Origin: Cyathus striatus
Taxonomy: Eukaryota; Basidiomycota; Agaricomycetes; Agaricales; Nidulariaceae
Length of the DNA: 64,000 bases
Reading direction: 5' to 3'
Assembly: GCA_025738555.1 (NCBI GenBank)
Contig: JAOVFP010000003.1
Span: 4,340,001-4,404,000, forward strand
Each line of letters starts with the position of its first letter. The stretch's first letter is position 1. Below are positions 21,647 to 32,329 of this stretch, piece by piece. The notes under the pieces were generated by a model. That model ran no database searches, had not been told where the DNA came from, and saw nothing but the letters and a program-made list of their open reading frames with translations. The translations under genes and the position numbers were made by a program.

Positions 21647-23570
21647 TCACCAAGTACCATCTCCATTGATTGAGTCATCCTCATCTGAAGTGAAATTAAC
21701 TTCAATTTCTGGAAATTCATGCTCCTCATAAATAACTGGATGATCTGCATTCATCATAGCATCAAGCTGTGCTGAATGAGATTCATTTAGACACAGCAAT
21801 TTGTCAGAAAGTGAAGTATATATATTGAATACTATTATTTACCTATTCCCCTCCCATTGTTCACACCACCCATGTAATACAATCCCTCTGCTGTAGCATT
21901 TTCAATCCCTCCTAACTCTGAAAGGCCAGGTAATAAATCCATGGTATCATGATGATCACATAGTGAAGTCCTAATAATTTCAGTCCAGGTATCCTGAATG
22001 CCAGGTGGAATATCAATTCCTGACTGAATATCATTAAGGATTAGCAAGTAGATATCCCAGACATTGTTCCTAGTAATAACTGGTGAACCATGCTGTGAAT
22101 ATATGTCCTGAGCCAGATTAGAAAATGTTTCTGGTACTAGCTGGAATACAGGATCATTAGGTGGTGAAAACAATGCACATGCTTCCTGAATAGCCTCCAT
22201 ATTGACTGGTATCTTGCATACTGTTAGCATAAGAAATCATTTATAAAAATGATAACTCACCTTGAAATCTAAGACACCATATTCATTTGGATTTTCAAAA
22301 ATGTCATTAGGTATACCATGAGGAAGCACTTTGTTATGATCAGCATGCTTTGCTGTATTGTTAACCCAGTCTTTGTAGCCATCAAGCTTGCCCTGTAGCC
22401 AAGGAATAAATACCCATCAGAATACCATGCTATTGTGATAGCTTGTAAGAATAAATATATTTTATATTATAGAAAATTATGAATGCTTCAATAGTATGGT
22501 CTGGGTGATACAAGTCTTCATTAATGCCCCTGTCAAGGATATCTTCAAATCCAGGAGTGAACCTTCAATGAAGCTGTGACCATGTTATCTCAGGTCCAAC
22601 ATTCTCCTTCGATTGCATCCAGCAGTGTTGAAGTGTTCCCTGAAGTGCAGGATCATGAAGGTGACAAAGAAATGTATGTCCATTGGCAAGTCCAAAATTT
22701 TCAGAGCCAGGGTCACTCTGAGTAACCAGAGGCATTGCTACATATATTTATTAATAATGGCCAATCTGAACAAAATTTTAAAAGGCTTACCACCAAGATT
22801 CTCAATAGTTTCAAGATAATATGCAAGAATAAGTTTAGGGTTACTATTAGTATGCCAAACCTTCAACCAATGAATCTTTCCAGCAAATGGGTCAATGCCA
22901 GTATGTAAACCCAGACCAAATTTGTATTTCCACTTGTCATGCTGATCCACTGCAATTATATCATTCACACCAGCAGCCCACCACCTCGTTTGATGCAGTG
23001 TTTGTGCATGCTGCTGCTGAACAAGCTCAGGCTCATAGAGAGCAAAGTATGATGTAACAATTCGCCTGAAATTCATAATAGTAAGTGAATGAAAAATTTG
23101 ACATCAATAACATAAACAGACCTAAAGACTGCCATGTTCTCCTCATGAAATAGCAAACTCACCATCTCACAAGCACCAGCTTTTTGATACTGAGTTCATA
23201 AGTGAATCATTGCTGGCCAGATGCTCTTGACATCATGATTTTGCTTCCAAGTTTGAAAAAGCCCCATTTTCTCATGCATTTCAATAAACCTGGTCAAACT
23301 ATTCATTTAATAAGTGTAAGCTTGATATTTAATGTGAATAATAGTGAACACAAAGTTACACAACTTACCCTAATCCATAATGAGTATTATCCATGTGCTT
23401 CATCCTCAAGTAATGAAATATGTTCTTATCAGTGAGACACATTTTCCAGTACCTAAGTATGTGTGGGGCAATGTCATCGATAGGAGCTATGGCATAGAGA
23501 AATTAACAATGGTAAAACTATAAGTACACATGAATCCAAACTTACAGTTAGGATTATATTGATTTTGCAT
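21647..23570 (-). pseudogene. rve integrase-core transposase gene of the 8 kb element
   Basis: Multi-exon gene read from ATG at 23570. Exons are about 23570-23546, 23486-23369, 23289-23122, 23065-22791, 22737 to about 22480, about 22425-22262, 22217-21855 and 21785-21647, mostly with clear GT-AG borders. Motifs: 'RYWKMCLTDKNIFHYL', 'YFALYEPELV', 'WWAAGVNDIIAVDQHDKW' (first catalytic Asp region), 'GIDPFAGKIHWLKVWHTNSN', 'MPLVTQSDPGSENFGLANGH' (second Asp), 'TWSQL', 'VLPHGIPNDIFENP', and the C-terminus '…NGDGTW'. It belongs to the 'integrase core' proteins abundant in Agaricomycetes. Three in-frame TGAs (after 'MIHL', after 'SQLH', after 'VF') each fit a former CGA Arg codon. Most likely the element's transposase, now dead. 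Confidence 0.85.
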
Positions 23571-24626
23571 CCTGTTCTAGCCATAATTTCGATGTTGGTA
23601 ATGACAGCAAGTAGTGTATACACATGAGTGAATGAAGAAACAGTTGATTCGATTTTTTACTGTACCCCTAAGTATTTATATTGTCAATCTTCTCTAAAAA
23701 TACTTTGCAAGGCAGCTGTGCATAGCAAATCTACATAAAATAAATGTGCTACACATTACATAAAACATAAGCACTTTACCAGTCTGTATCTTTACAAATT
23801 TAATGATTACTCAGTCTAATAAGTGAAGATTCTGCTACCAAGTTCCAATTTCATACTCACACAATGGGAAGTAATTAGTATTTAATATTAGCCATTGTTT
23901 TAGTTTCCTCATGCCTTACCAGGAGTCTTTTATTGCACTTCATGATAATTACTCTGGCCAACCTGTCAGTATCAAGCACATTGTATTACATTCAGGTAAC
24001 CACTAGCTGGTAATTATACTAAATCAAAGTAATTGGAGTTGATCATTCTTGGCTCTTGAGAGTCTTAGTATCACAAATGACATCACAATCAGTCAAAATC
24101 TCTTAATATTTGCTGCATTGCCTTTGACTATACTATTTTTATTTCACATCACACTCATTCAAAATATGCACAATGAGCAAAATTTACATTTGGGTTATTT
24201 AACATCTTACTGTGCTCAACATCAAGCACATTATATTATGGTCAAGTAACTGCTTTCTTGTAATTATGTTGAATAAGAGTAATCAGAGTTGACCATTCTC
24301 AGCTCTTGAGAGTCTTAGTATGGCAAATGACATAAAAATTAGTCAAATCCTTTTAATATTTGTTGCATTGCCTTTCACTATACTATCTATATTCCACTTC
24401 ATGATCATCCAAAATATATACACTGGGTAAAATTTATGTTTGTTTATTTAATATCTTACCATGCAACATCACACATGAGGTATTTGTGAATTGTCATGAT
24501 TTCAGAACATCTGACTTATGATACAAGACATGATCTCACTAAAAATATAAATACCTTGTGAAATTCATCATATCTTCTCAGCAGCACCTTTTATCCCACC
24601 ACTTTCACTCTTTCATTGCTATCAAC
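23571..24626. promoter_or_regulatory. Divergent promoter region with ~252-bp direct repeats
   Basis: This gap lies between the start codons of the leftward integrase and the rightward kinase-like gene. A unit starting GTTGA(T/C)CATTCT and containing GGCTCTTGAGAGTCTTAGTA occurs at about 24038 and again at about 24290. A third partial copy lies upstream (CATCAAGCACATT / TATCAAGCACATT words at about 23970 and 24220). Repeats in a shared promoter are a plausible site of transposase binding or expression control. Function is inference. Confidence 0.5.
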
Positions 24627-27411
24627 ATGAACTTTGGTAATGCTGAAGCTATTGCTAAATTCACTGAAGATACACATGCAAGTGAACCCATCCCATGTGG
24701 TAGAAGCAGCTGCTCAATCATTCTCCAGCCTGGTGACAGCAAGCACTATATTGCAGGTGGTACTCATGGTAAATTTGTTTGTGATGGGTGTTTTGAATAT
24801 TATGCAAAGAAACCAGATACACTTCTGAGTAAGGAGTAAGTCTGAATTATTATTAGTATATGATGAAAATTTTCTCACACCAGATAGGGCCTGATATTGC
24901 AAGTTGCTTATCCAGTACAAATTGACAACTACCCATGGACTCCATCATAAGTATGTCTTTTATATTTTCATTTAACAATAATATACTAATATACTTGATG
25001 TTTAGGCCCTGCAATTGCAGATCAGCTCAGTTCTGAAATTTCTGAACAGAATTCAGTGGCTTCATGATCCAGTACTGTTGATGTACAGTCTATCAGAGCT
25101 TCTGTAAACCAGGCTCAAAGAAAAGGTATGTAATTAAATATTTTAACCATGATGTTTTTTGATATTTTGTTTAGATTCCAGTTTCCTTGCATGAAAGATT
25201 ACACATCTTCCAAACAGCCTTCCCTCAGCAGTACTGCAGCAATGGTCACATACACCTGATTCTACTCATCAACTGCCAGCTGTGGGAATACCAAGTTCAT
25301 GGTAGTGTTGCCGCTGGCTCAGCTCCAAGCCACTGAGCTGGTAAGCAGAGCTGGCAGTTGAGTGAGCTGAGCAGACTTTTTCACTCATTGCTCCTGTCAG
25401 CTCAGCTCAAACTGATGAGCAGTAGCTGACAGCTCTGAACCAGCTTAAGCAACCACTCAGGTATGTGAAAACGGGGCAGAAAAGTGATTCCAAGTGATTC
25501 TGCAAAAATGTCAAGTTCTCTCAAATTCTTCATTGTGTTTGCTACAACTATAATTCTGTATGATTCATGATTTTATAGCAAGTTAAAAGCAATCCAATAT
25601 GCAAGTATTTACAGCAGGACTAAGGCCAGAGATTGAATTCTGATTCCATGCTCCCTTAAATCAGGGTCAATAAGGTTAACATGACATTGACAGTACTAAG
25701 CAAGTACCAAGTGCTTGCATTAATTTGTGTGAAGTAATATATCATGTCTCTGAATATTCTACTATAGTACTGGGATATTATAGTTTTAGCTCGTCATTCA
25801 ACATCCAAATTTCCATGCATGATATCTACAATCTGACATTAATTTTCAGACTTATGCTAAGTATTTGCAAAATTTCAACCACAAGCCGAACCATAAAATT
25901 AAAGCTTGCAGAAACACTAGTTAAATTAATTGGCCTTCTCTTCCAAGAACACATTTCCAGTGCTTTCTGCTAGTGACAGAGCTGTACATACCATTACCTA
26001 TATAATTCACTTGTTATCTCATATGTATCTATACATCCTCTGACATATGGCTCATTAATGCAATAGGCTCAGTAACTCAACTGCTAATTTTTTATTAATA
26101 TCCAATCTCTTGAATGATAATTAGCATTTGAGTGGCTGCTCAAGCAGCTCAATGAGCAGAGTTGCAATGAGCAGAGCAACCCTTGATTGGCTCAGCTCAG
26201 CTCATTGAGCTGACAGCAGGAGAAGCTACTATGAGCTGAGCTGAGCTGAGCAGCAGCAACACTAGTTCATGGTCAGCAAATGGTGGAATCTATGCAGTGT
26301 CTCAACAAATTACTTCCTCAGGGTACTCTGGTTCACATTCACTCTATAAGGCAGAGCAGGACAAGTACCAGTGATTTAGTTACCAGGGACACCAATTTGA
26401 AACAATTAGCATTATAGTTCAGGCAGTCTGTGAGATTTCTGGTAAAACTAGGCCTGAGTTGATTTCAGTTTGTAACTAAATTATATTTTACTGTGAACAC
26501 TATTGCTAATATACTTTGAGTAGAATCTACAAGAAGGCCACCAGAATATCCCAGCCATGATTACACCTCAGGACTTAATCAAATTGGTAGAGGATACAAT
26601 GCTACCTCAACTTCAGAAGGTGATGCATTGGTTTCCATTTAAAACCAAGTCACTTACCATTTGTGAGCTTTGTAATTGGACAGATCTTGCATGCATGCAA
26701 CAAGACCAGCCATATTTCTATAATCACTTTTTTGGACAAGGACAAGGCAAAGCCAAGAAGAATGTATTTAAGATACCTTCAAAGCACACTAGTCAAAGCC
26801 AATGTTACCTACTGGGCAGCATCTCTACTGTCTTATTCATATTCATACATCTCACAGGTGATATCAACCACAGGAGAGCCTCCTTTCAAAATCCCTGAGA
26901 TATGCTTTGTGAAGGCTGGTGTTGGCATTGTTCATGACACTGCTGGTAGTAAGCCTGGTGGAAAGTCAGCAACAATGTGCAATGTCTACTTGCCGGAAGA
27001 GTTCATCAATAATGAAGGAAATGACTTCATAAAATTCATTCACAATGGTTCTGCTCATCCTCTTCTAGATGGAAGTGATCCACTTTATGCCATCGCAGAA
27101 TTTCTCTGTTTCATGCAGCATATTCAGTATGAAAAAACTGATTCCTTGGTATATGTATCAGATCTACAAGGTGTGCAGTTTTACCATTTTATTTTGAGTG
27201 TTCTTATATAATTTTTTATAATACAGGAAGTGCCACACTTTTATCTGACCCACAAATAATGACTGCACCATGAGTTTATTTTTCAGCTACTCAAAGAGAT
27301 AGAGTAACATTTCAATTAAGATCACTTGAAGATGATGCCACCCTGTTTGGCCAGGGGAATGTGGGTTCTGCATTCAATAATTTTGCACCTGAGCATACTG
27401 TACCATTTTGA
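24627..27411 (+). pseudogene. Alpha-kinase-like gene (MHCK/eEF2K type) carried by the transposon
   Basis: Start ATG 24627 with a Cys-rich N-terminus ('CGRSSCSI', 'GKFVCDGCFEYYAKKP') typical of fungal alpha-kinase proteins. A middle exon at about 26557-26775 reads 'LTICELCNWTDLACMQ'. The kinase core at about 26800-27411 has 'CFVKAGVGIVHDTAG', 'CNVYLPEEFI', 'FIKFIHNGSAHP', 'AIAEFLCFMQHIQYEKT', 'LVYVSDLQG', 'LLSDPQIMT' and 'LFGQGNVGSAFNNFAPEHT'. These correspond to the conserved strands of the atypical alpha-kinase fold, ending near where the zinc-binding Cys residues should follow; they are not recognisable here. A hAT MITE (25303-26264) splits the gene, and stops occur before and after the 'DPQIM…' segment. 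Alpha-kinases phosphorylate Thr/Ser in helical contexts. Why one rides in a transposon is unknown to me. Confidence 0.7.
25303..26264. mobile_element. hAT-type MITE, 962 bp, nested in the kinase-like gene
   Basis: Ends TAGTGTTGCCGCTGGCTCAG and …GCAGCAGCAACACTA, flanked by a perfect 8-bp duplication GTTCATGG (25295-25302, 26265-26272). The subterminal regions at both ends are packed with GAGCTGAGC/GCTCAGCTC words. No coding content. Removing it rejoins the kinase-like frame (…'VPSSW' to 'SANGG'). Confidence 0.92.
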
Positions 27412-28374
27412 CCAACTGTTTGGTCATGTGTCACACCAGACCATGAACAGAACAGTTGAGCAGCTTGGTCATGCATCACAGGGCATTGTGAACACAGGTA
27501 CAGAGAAACTAATATGGGGCTTGAAATCAATGAAATTGTGGTCAAAATTACAAAATTAATGCATGTACATATATACAACTACTGTTCCTAATGTTCTTCC
27601 AAGCTATTTGTTGAATATAATATATTTTTCTTTTTTTTCCTCTGCCTATGTCCCAAATCAAGTGTTGCATCAACCATAACATCATTAACCACCTCAATTT
27701 GTGTGCTTTCTGCATCTGCTACAAGCTGGAGGCCACCCAGATTATTACCAATTATACTGGTTGTCTGTTGAGCTTGAGTGTGAATGTGTTCCAGCTAGCA
27801 TCTCATGCTATATATAAGTGAAAAGAGTAGATGATCACCTCTGCCAATAGGGTGAAAATTGATGAGAAGAGTGAATTTTTCTTTATGCCTGTGAGGTAAA
27901 TCACAAATTGTAGTCATCAGTTGCCTAACTACCAATGCAGCATCTCCCATTAGGTATATTCAATCAACAAAATTGACTGCAAACAGAACACCTTATTGGT
28001 CACACATTTCAGTAACTATCGAACAGAGGTTTAGACCATCATGCTCCAACAGGTCCAAACACTTGGTTGAAATGATACAGTATTTGCAACAATTACTGTG
28101 AATGGTTTAACTTAACAACTCTCAATACAGCATCAAAATCTAGTCCCTTGCATGCTGTTACAAATTTGGAGTCATGTTAAGGATCTGTATGACCTTTTTA
28201 TATGAGCTTGTAGGTACTTTGATTAGAATCACTCCATAAATAGATCAATTATCTACTACTATGTTTGAAACAATCTATAGTACCTTCAGTGAATTGTGCA
28301 ATTTCTAAACAATGCATTACTGAATGATAATATTAATGGAGATGGTACTTGGTGAAAAATTAATTGTTATAAAG
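27412..28374. other. Transposon interior, right of the kinase relic
   Basis: AT-rich sequence with no gene seen. At 28335-28365 there is an inverted copy of the last codons of the integrase gene (GGAGATGGTACTTGG followed by TGA), matching 21647-21670. The duplicated end region therefore once reached into the integrase 3' end. Confidence 0.6.
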
Positions 28375-28911
28375 GTCACAAGTGTCATTTCCATGGAGGA
28401 AATGACACTCATGACTTTTATATCACATGATAAATTCACATGCATTTGATCTTGAGTTCAACTCCTGCTGTGCACATCAAGCTATTACACACAAATTCAG
28501 TGGACTATTCTTGCAGACATGATCAACCCTATTCCAACAACTCACTAGAAAAATAGCAGTAAACATATGCTACTGCACTCTGTATGCTTTTTCAGGTTAC
28601 AAGTCTCATCTCAAAGCTAGGTTTATACAACATAGACACTTTTTTAACATCTTATTTCTCAATTGTATCTATTGAACTTAAGTGAATGTACAAAATAATT
28701 AGTAATGACACATGCTATAGTACTCTATTGTAATACCAAGTCTTACATTTGCATCTGAATACAGTAGGACTTGAAGCTTGGACTAAGTGGTTAACTGAAA
28801 TTCTGGCTGAACAAGATGTGCCTAAGAACATATCTAAGTGACTGCCATCTTGCTGAATGTCAGAGTTCAACTGCTTTGATCTAGTTGAGCATGGTTGTCT
28901 GGCTTTCCATA
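28375..28911. repeat. Right terminal inverted repeat of the 8 kb transposon
   Basis: Partner of 20898-21434. Its inner palindrome (28375-28415) has arms GTCACAAGTGTCATTTCC and GGAAATGACACTCATGAC. Relative to the left copy two adjacent arm bases changed on both sides in a compensating way. Confidence 0.9.
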
Positions 28912-30787
28912 GCATGGTACATCTGAAGCTCTATGCCCAAAAGTTGCAGTGCCTTGGCAATTTCATCCATTACTATAGCCTCTACTGAACCTGATGCAAG
29001 CACATGAGATGCAGAGCAAGAATGATAGCTGAAAACTTCGATTGGGTCTGTAGACTTGATGAGAATAAACTCTGACTCAAATCCAATGAGGAAATCAACA
29101 TTGGATATTGCCTTTGCTTCTCTAAAACCTGATAGATCACATCAATGTCATTAGGAAGAATAACAAATGGCACTGACTTTACAACATGCTGCAAGGCTCT
29201 TCATGGACAGATGTCTGCTTCCACAGATAATCTACCATCCTTGGTCTTTACAGGGGATTTTTCTTCAAGCCAGCCCATTACCACCACATGCTTTGGAGCA
29301 TACCCACACAGTTGCAACATAGACAGGTCAGGTACATAGAGATATTCACCCATCACAGTGAAGCCAGCAGCCAGGCTCTTCAACTGAATGCAGCCAAATG
29401 ATGCCTTGGAGATACCAATACCAGGCCTTGTTCCGCTCAACAACTGTTTGAAATATTTCACTGGCAGCATGCAATATCAGACAACATTGGTAAGATCAAC
29501 CCATTGAATATGCATGTAGCCTGGTGGCATATGAACAATGAAGGTATAATATGGAATGCAAGGAAGTGCTTACTTGCACCAAGGTCATCTACATTTTTTG
29601 TAATAACCACAGGAGGTGGTGTCGATGGGTAGTGTTGGATACCAAACTCGTAGCCAGGAGTCATTGTAGGTGCATTGACTGGTAGAAGAGTATTACTGGT
29701 ATATAAATCCAAATGCCAGTCGATGTGATCCTGGGTCAGTTCCTAGTTCATGTTGTATACCTCCTCATTTTCTGCAATGTCTATTGAATACCCCTATTGG
29801 CTGGAACAATGAGACACGTTTGAATGTTAAGTTCCCTGTAAATTGGTGCCATTGTGAGACATGCTCTGACAGAAAGATGACAAATAATGGTGTTAATGTG
29901 TCTCATGAACATCAGCTAGTCTTGAGTCTGAGCCTGGGTACTTGAATGTAAAGTATAATTGCAATATAGGGAGGTGGTGATCCATACTTTATTCGCTGGT
30001 ATGTCATAAAATGGAATGCGGCCGAAGCAATGCTGGAATTTAGTGGCCAGAGAGACTGTATAGAAGCATCAGTGGGGAGGTTAGACTTTTGATTTGATTT
30101 GAATTAAATGCAGTAACTTGAATTTGAAGAAAGCTAACTTTGTGTGAAATTCGACTTGCCAGATACTTATGGCCATCCATCAGCCCCAGTCATCGACCAC
30201 TCATATTAGATTCTGTGTGTTTGGGGAAATATGGTGATGATGGAGGGAAATTGGAATATATGCAAGCATGTTCATGGTTTTTGAGGTGAAATTGGACCAC
30301 CAACAAGCTTCAAGCTTGCTTTGCAGAACCTTGACTGATACTCAATGTACTGATCGCATATTTGGATCAGGGCTCTTGTTGGCAGTCAAGGTCCCTGCTT
30401 TAGTGAGTTATGAATCAAGCAGTGCTGCAGGAAGGGGATGGGAGTGAATGAACCAGACTCCACTGATATCAGAGTCCCTCCTTCAAGTTCCACTAGCTAG
30501 ACATGATCGAAGCTTGAATGTAGCGAGGTAGTGGAGAGTAGCAGTTAGTCCCACTGGTCCACTGCCAATGATTAAGACTCATGCATTTGGGGCATTGGTA
30601 GCCTAGGTCTGGTTGGACAGCTGGGGCTCAAGACATAGGTGAGGGGCCAGGGATGAGGGGATGAGCTGGGTGTTGACTCTGTTATCAATGGGTAAGTAAT
30701 AAGTCCTTGGTGAATTCGAAATGGCTACTTTTCGTTTCTTCATATGATGACATGGCAAGTAACTCATCAGTAAAAAAGCACACGGTG

Positions 30788-31331
30788 TACTGTACTAACA
30801 CAATCAATTCGGCAGTAACACATAATGCACCTCCTGGGTATGCCGAAATTTAAGGGTAAGTAACACATCTGAGGTAGAAATGCTGAATTTTCCCAAAATT
30901 TTTGTCCCCCCCCAAAAGTATTATTTTTAAGGTCTGTATTTTATCTAAACTACCGTACAAGTTATTGTAGAACATTAGCATAGTTTGATGTACCTTAATT
31001 ACTTGATTGAATAAACATTCAATGCTTGTGCTTAAATGGCCAATGACTGGTTACAATATTCAAAGAAGTAAAATAATTGCACACTAAGGGGATTTGAACC
31101 AGCAGTCATATGACAGTACAACCAAAATTCATCACAGAAACATTACTTACTGTACCATCTATCCACTAGACAACATTGCTTTAATTTTAAAGCTACATGT
31201 AACAATAAAAATACCTGACATGCCGAAAATTACAATATGTAATGCCTAAAATCTTGAAGTGCTGAATGTATCTATGGGTTTGGGATGTAACACACTGTGA
31301 AGGGTGCCGAATTGATTATATTAGTACAGTA
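30788..31331. repeat. Inverted-repeat element around a tRNA-like core
   Basis: TGTACTGTACTAACACAATC… at 30788-30816 returns in inverted form at 31303-31331 with three mismatches over 29 bp (…CAATTCGGCA core). The ~490 bp between them hold the tRNA-like boxes. No target duplication was found, so the outer borders are uncertain. Confidence 0.45.
31089..31178 (-). ncRNA. tRNA-like Pol III promoter boxes (SINE-like relic)
   Basis: On the minus strand TTGTCTAGTGGATA resembles an A box. GGTTCAAATCC, about 65 nt downstream, matches the B-box consensus. The flanks cannot fold into a proper acceptor or T stem, so this is not a functional tRNA. It is better read as a tRNA-derived SINE head or chance. 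Confidence 0.35.
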
Positions 31332-32329
31332 CATTGGATTGGTGGCAAGGGAAAGTGCTGAAATCGTTTTATTAGTAATACATTCCCATAGCACAACTCT
31401 GAGCCAATAGAAAGCGAATAAAATAATTCCTCCACAATACATTGTAATACAATTATTTCTGGGATATACAATGCTTGTACAACAGTTCCTGTTCATTGCA
31501 ATGTCATTTTATATATATTACAATTTTCTTCCAATTTATTCCCATGTTCTTGACATAATACAAGTTCAACGCAAGATTTCTTGCACATTACATCAGTAGG
31601 CAACTATTTTACTAACATGTAATGGACGTAAAATAATTCTTTCAATCAGAGTAATAAACATCATATTACTATGCCAACTACTACTCTATGATATATAAAG
31701 AGGTATAATAACATAGTATCATTAGTATTGACAAAAGAACTTGGGGGAATCTTCCTGGCGAGTTGTGTTAGGCTGACAGAACCAAGCTAGTTGTATGTAA
31801 GTGCAAGTGTGTGTGAAGAGGGTGATGTTTAACAAAGATATAGTGATCATAGGTTTTGGCGAATGACGATGAAGCTAATATGTCCGGAAAATTGATAGGA
31901 CTCAGTCTGTCTCATTGTGTCCTCTTTCATTCTCATGCATCCAGTTCTGGCTCTGTCTATCTTCAGTGTTAATGTGGTTTTATAAAGCCTAAGGGCTACT
32001 GCAAGCTGTGCTCTGGCAAATGCAGCTACAAGTACAGAAATTATACTTATTCATTGGCTATGGAATACATCCAAGTCCTTGCAATGCCCAGATGCAATAG
32101 GACCTGATACGACACCACTGTTCTATGTCAGTCCCCTTTGGTGCCCCATGCGAATAAATGACAAACCATAGTACCCAATTTCACCATCCACCAACCTATC
32201 CATTTCCACTCATGTCAATGTATATTAGCACCTCTTAGATGGGAGTCCAAGTGGGAGGGGAGGTGACATGGAACTGGGAGGATGGAGATATAATGTGTAC
32301 AAGTGATTGTGATCGTAGATGGCATGAGA

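Larger units (their letters stand above)
20898..28911. mobile_element. 8,014 bp DNA transposon carrying an integrase and an alpha-kinase-like gene (IS3EU-like?)
   Basis: The ends are TATGGAAAGCCAGAC… and its reverse complement, flanked by GCATGG on both sides (20892-20897 and 28912-28917). The duplication is 6-8 bp because TA is shared with the terminus. Inverted repeats extend about 535 bp. It interrupts the glutamine-synthetase-like gene exactly, and removing it with one duplication restores the host frame. Two genes diverge from a central promoter: an rve-type integrase leftwards (23570-21647) and an alpha-kinase-like gene rightwards (24627-27411). A TAY terminus, 6-bp duplication and rve transposase fit the IS3EU superfamily as I know it. 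Ginger elements are the alternative, but they make 4-bp duplications. Both genes are degenerate in this copy. Confidence 0.85.
20005..29664 (-). pseudogene. Glutamine-synthetase-like gene (GlnA/FluG C-terminal type), split by an 8 kb transposon
   Basis: The N-terminal part is at 29664-28918: 'MTPGYEFGIQHYPSTPPPV', 'HIQWVDLTNVV', 'LPVKYFKQLLSGTRPGI', 'GEYLYVPDLS', 'FLIGFESEFILIKSTDPIE', 'ELQMYHA'. The C-terminal part is at 20891-20005: 'PLEAANVLVHMQET', 'AKHGLRATFAP', 'GSSAHAHISI', 'FLAGVLEYLPSIVGYAMS', 'GGTYVCWGTEN', 'FHFINGTANLYLVLAAI'. This is the order of the type I glutamine synthetase fold, with the catalytic barrel split at 'MYHA | ETAPSQ'. GS enzymes ligate ammonia to glutamate; fungal GlnA-like/FluG-like members often have other amine substrates. 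Lesions besides the insertion: TGA in 'VV*YC' (expected VVRYR; both changes are CpG to TpG), TGA after 'RATFAP', and a TAG near 20065. Introns of about 50-70 bp are apparent. I infer an ancestral single-copy metabolic gene now dead. Confidence 0.85.
29665..32329. other. Long intergenic region with decayed repeats
   Basis: No protein gene is recognisable. It contains the promoter side of the glutamine-synthetase-like gene, an inverted-repeat unit (30788-31331) and a tRNA-like Pol III box pair (31089-31178). A run of eight C at about 30907-30914 is the only other notable simple sequence. Confidence 0.5.

Noticed and set aside
31089..31178. Functional tRNA gene
   Set aside because: The acceptor and T stems do not pair; only the promoter boxes are present.
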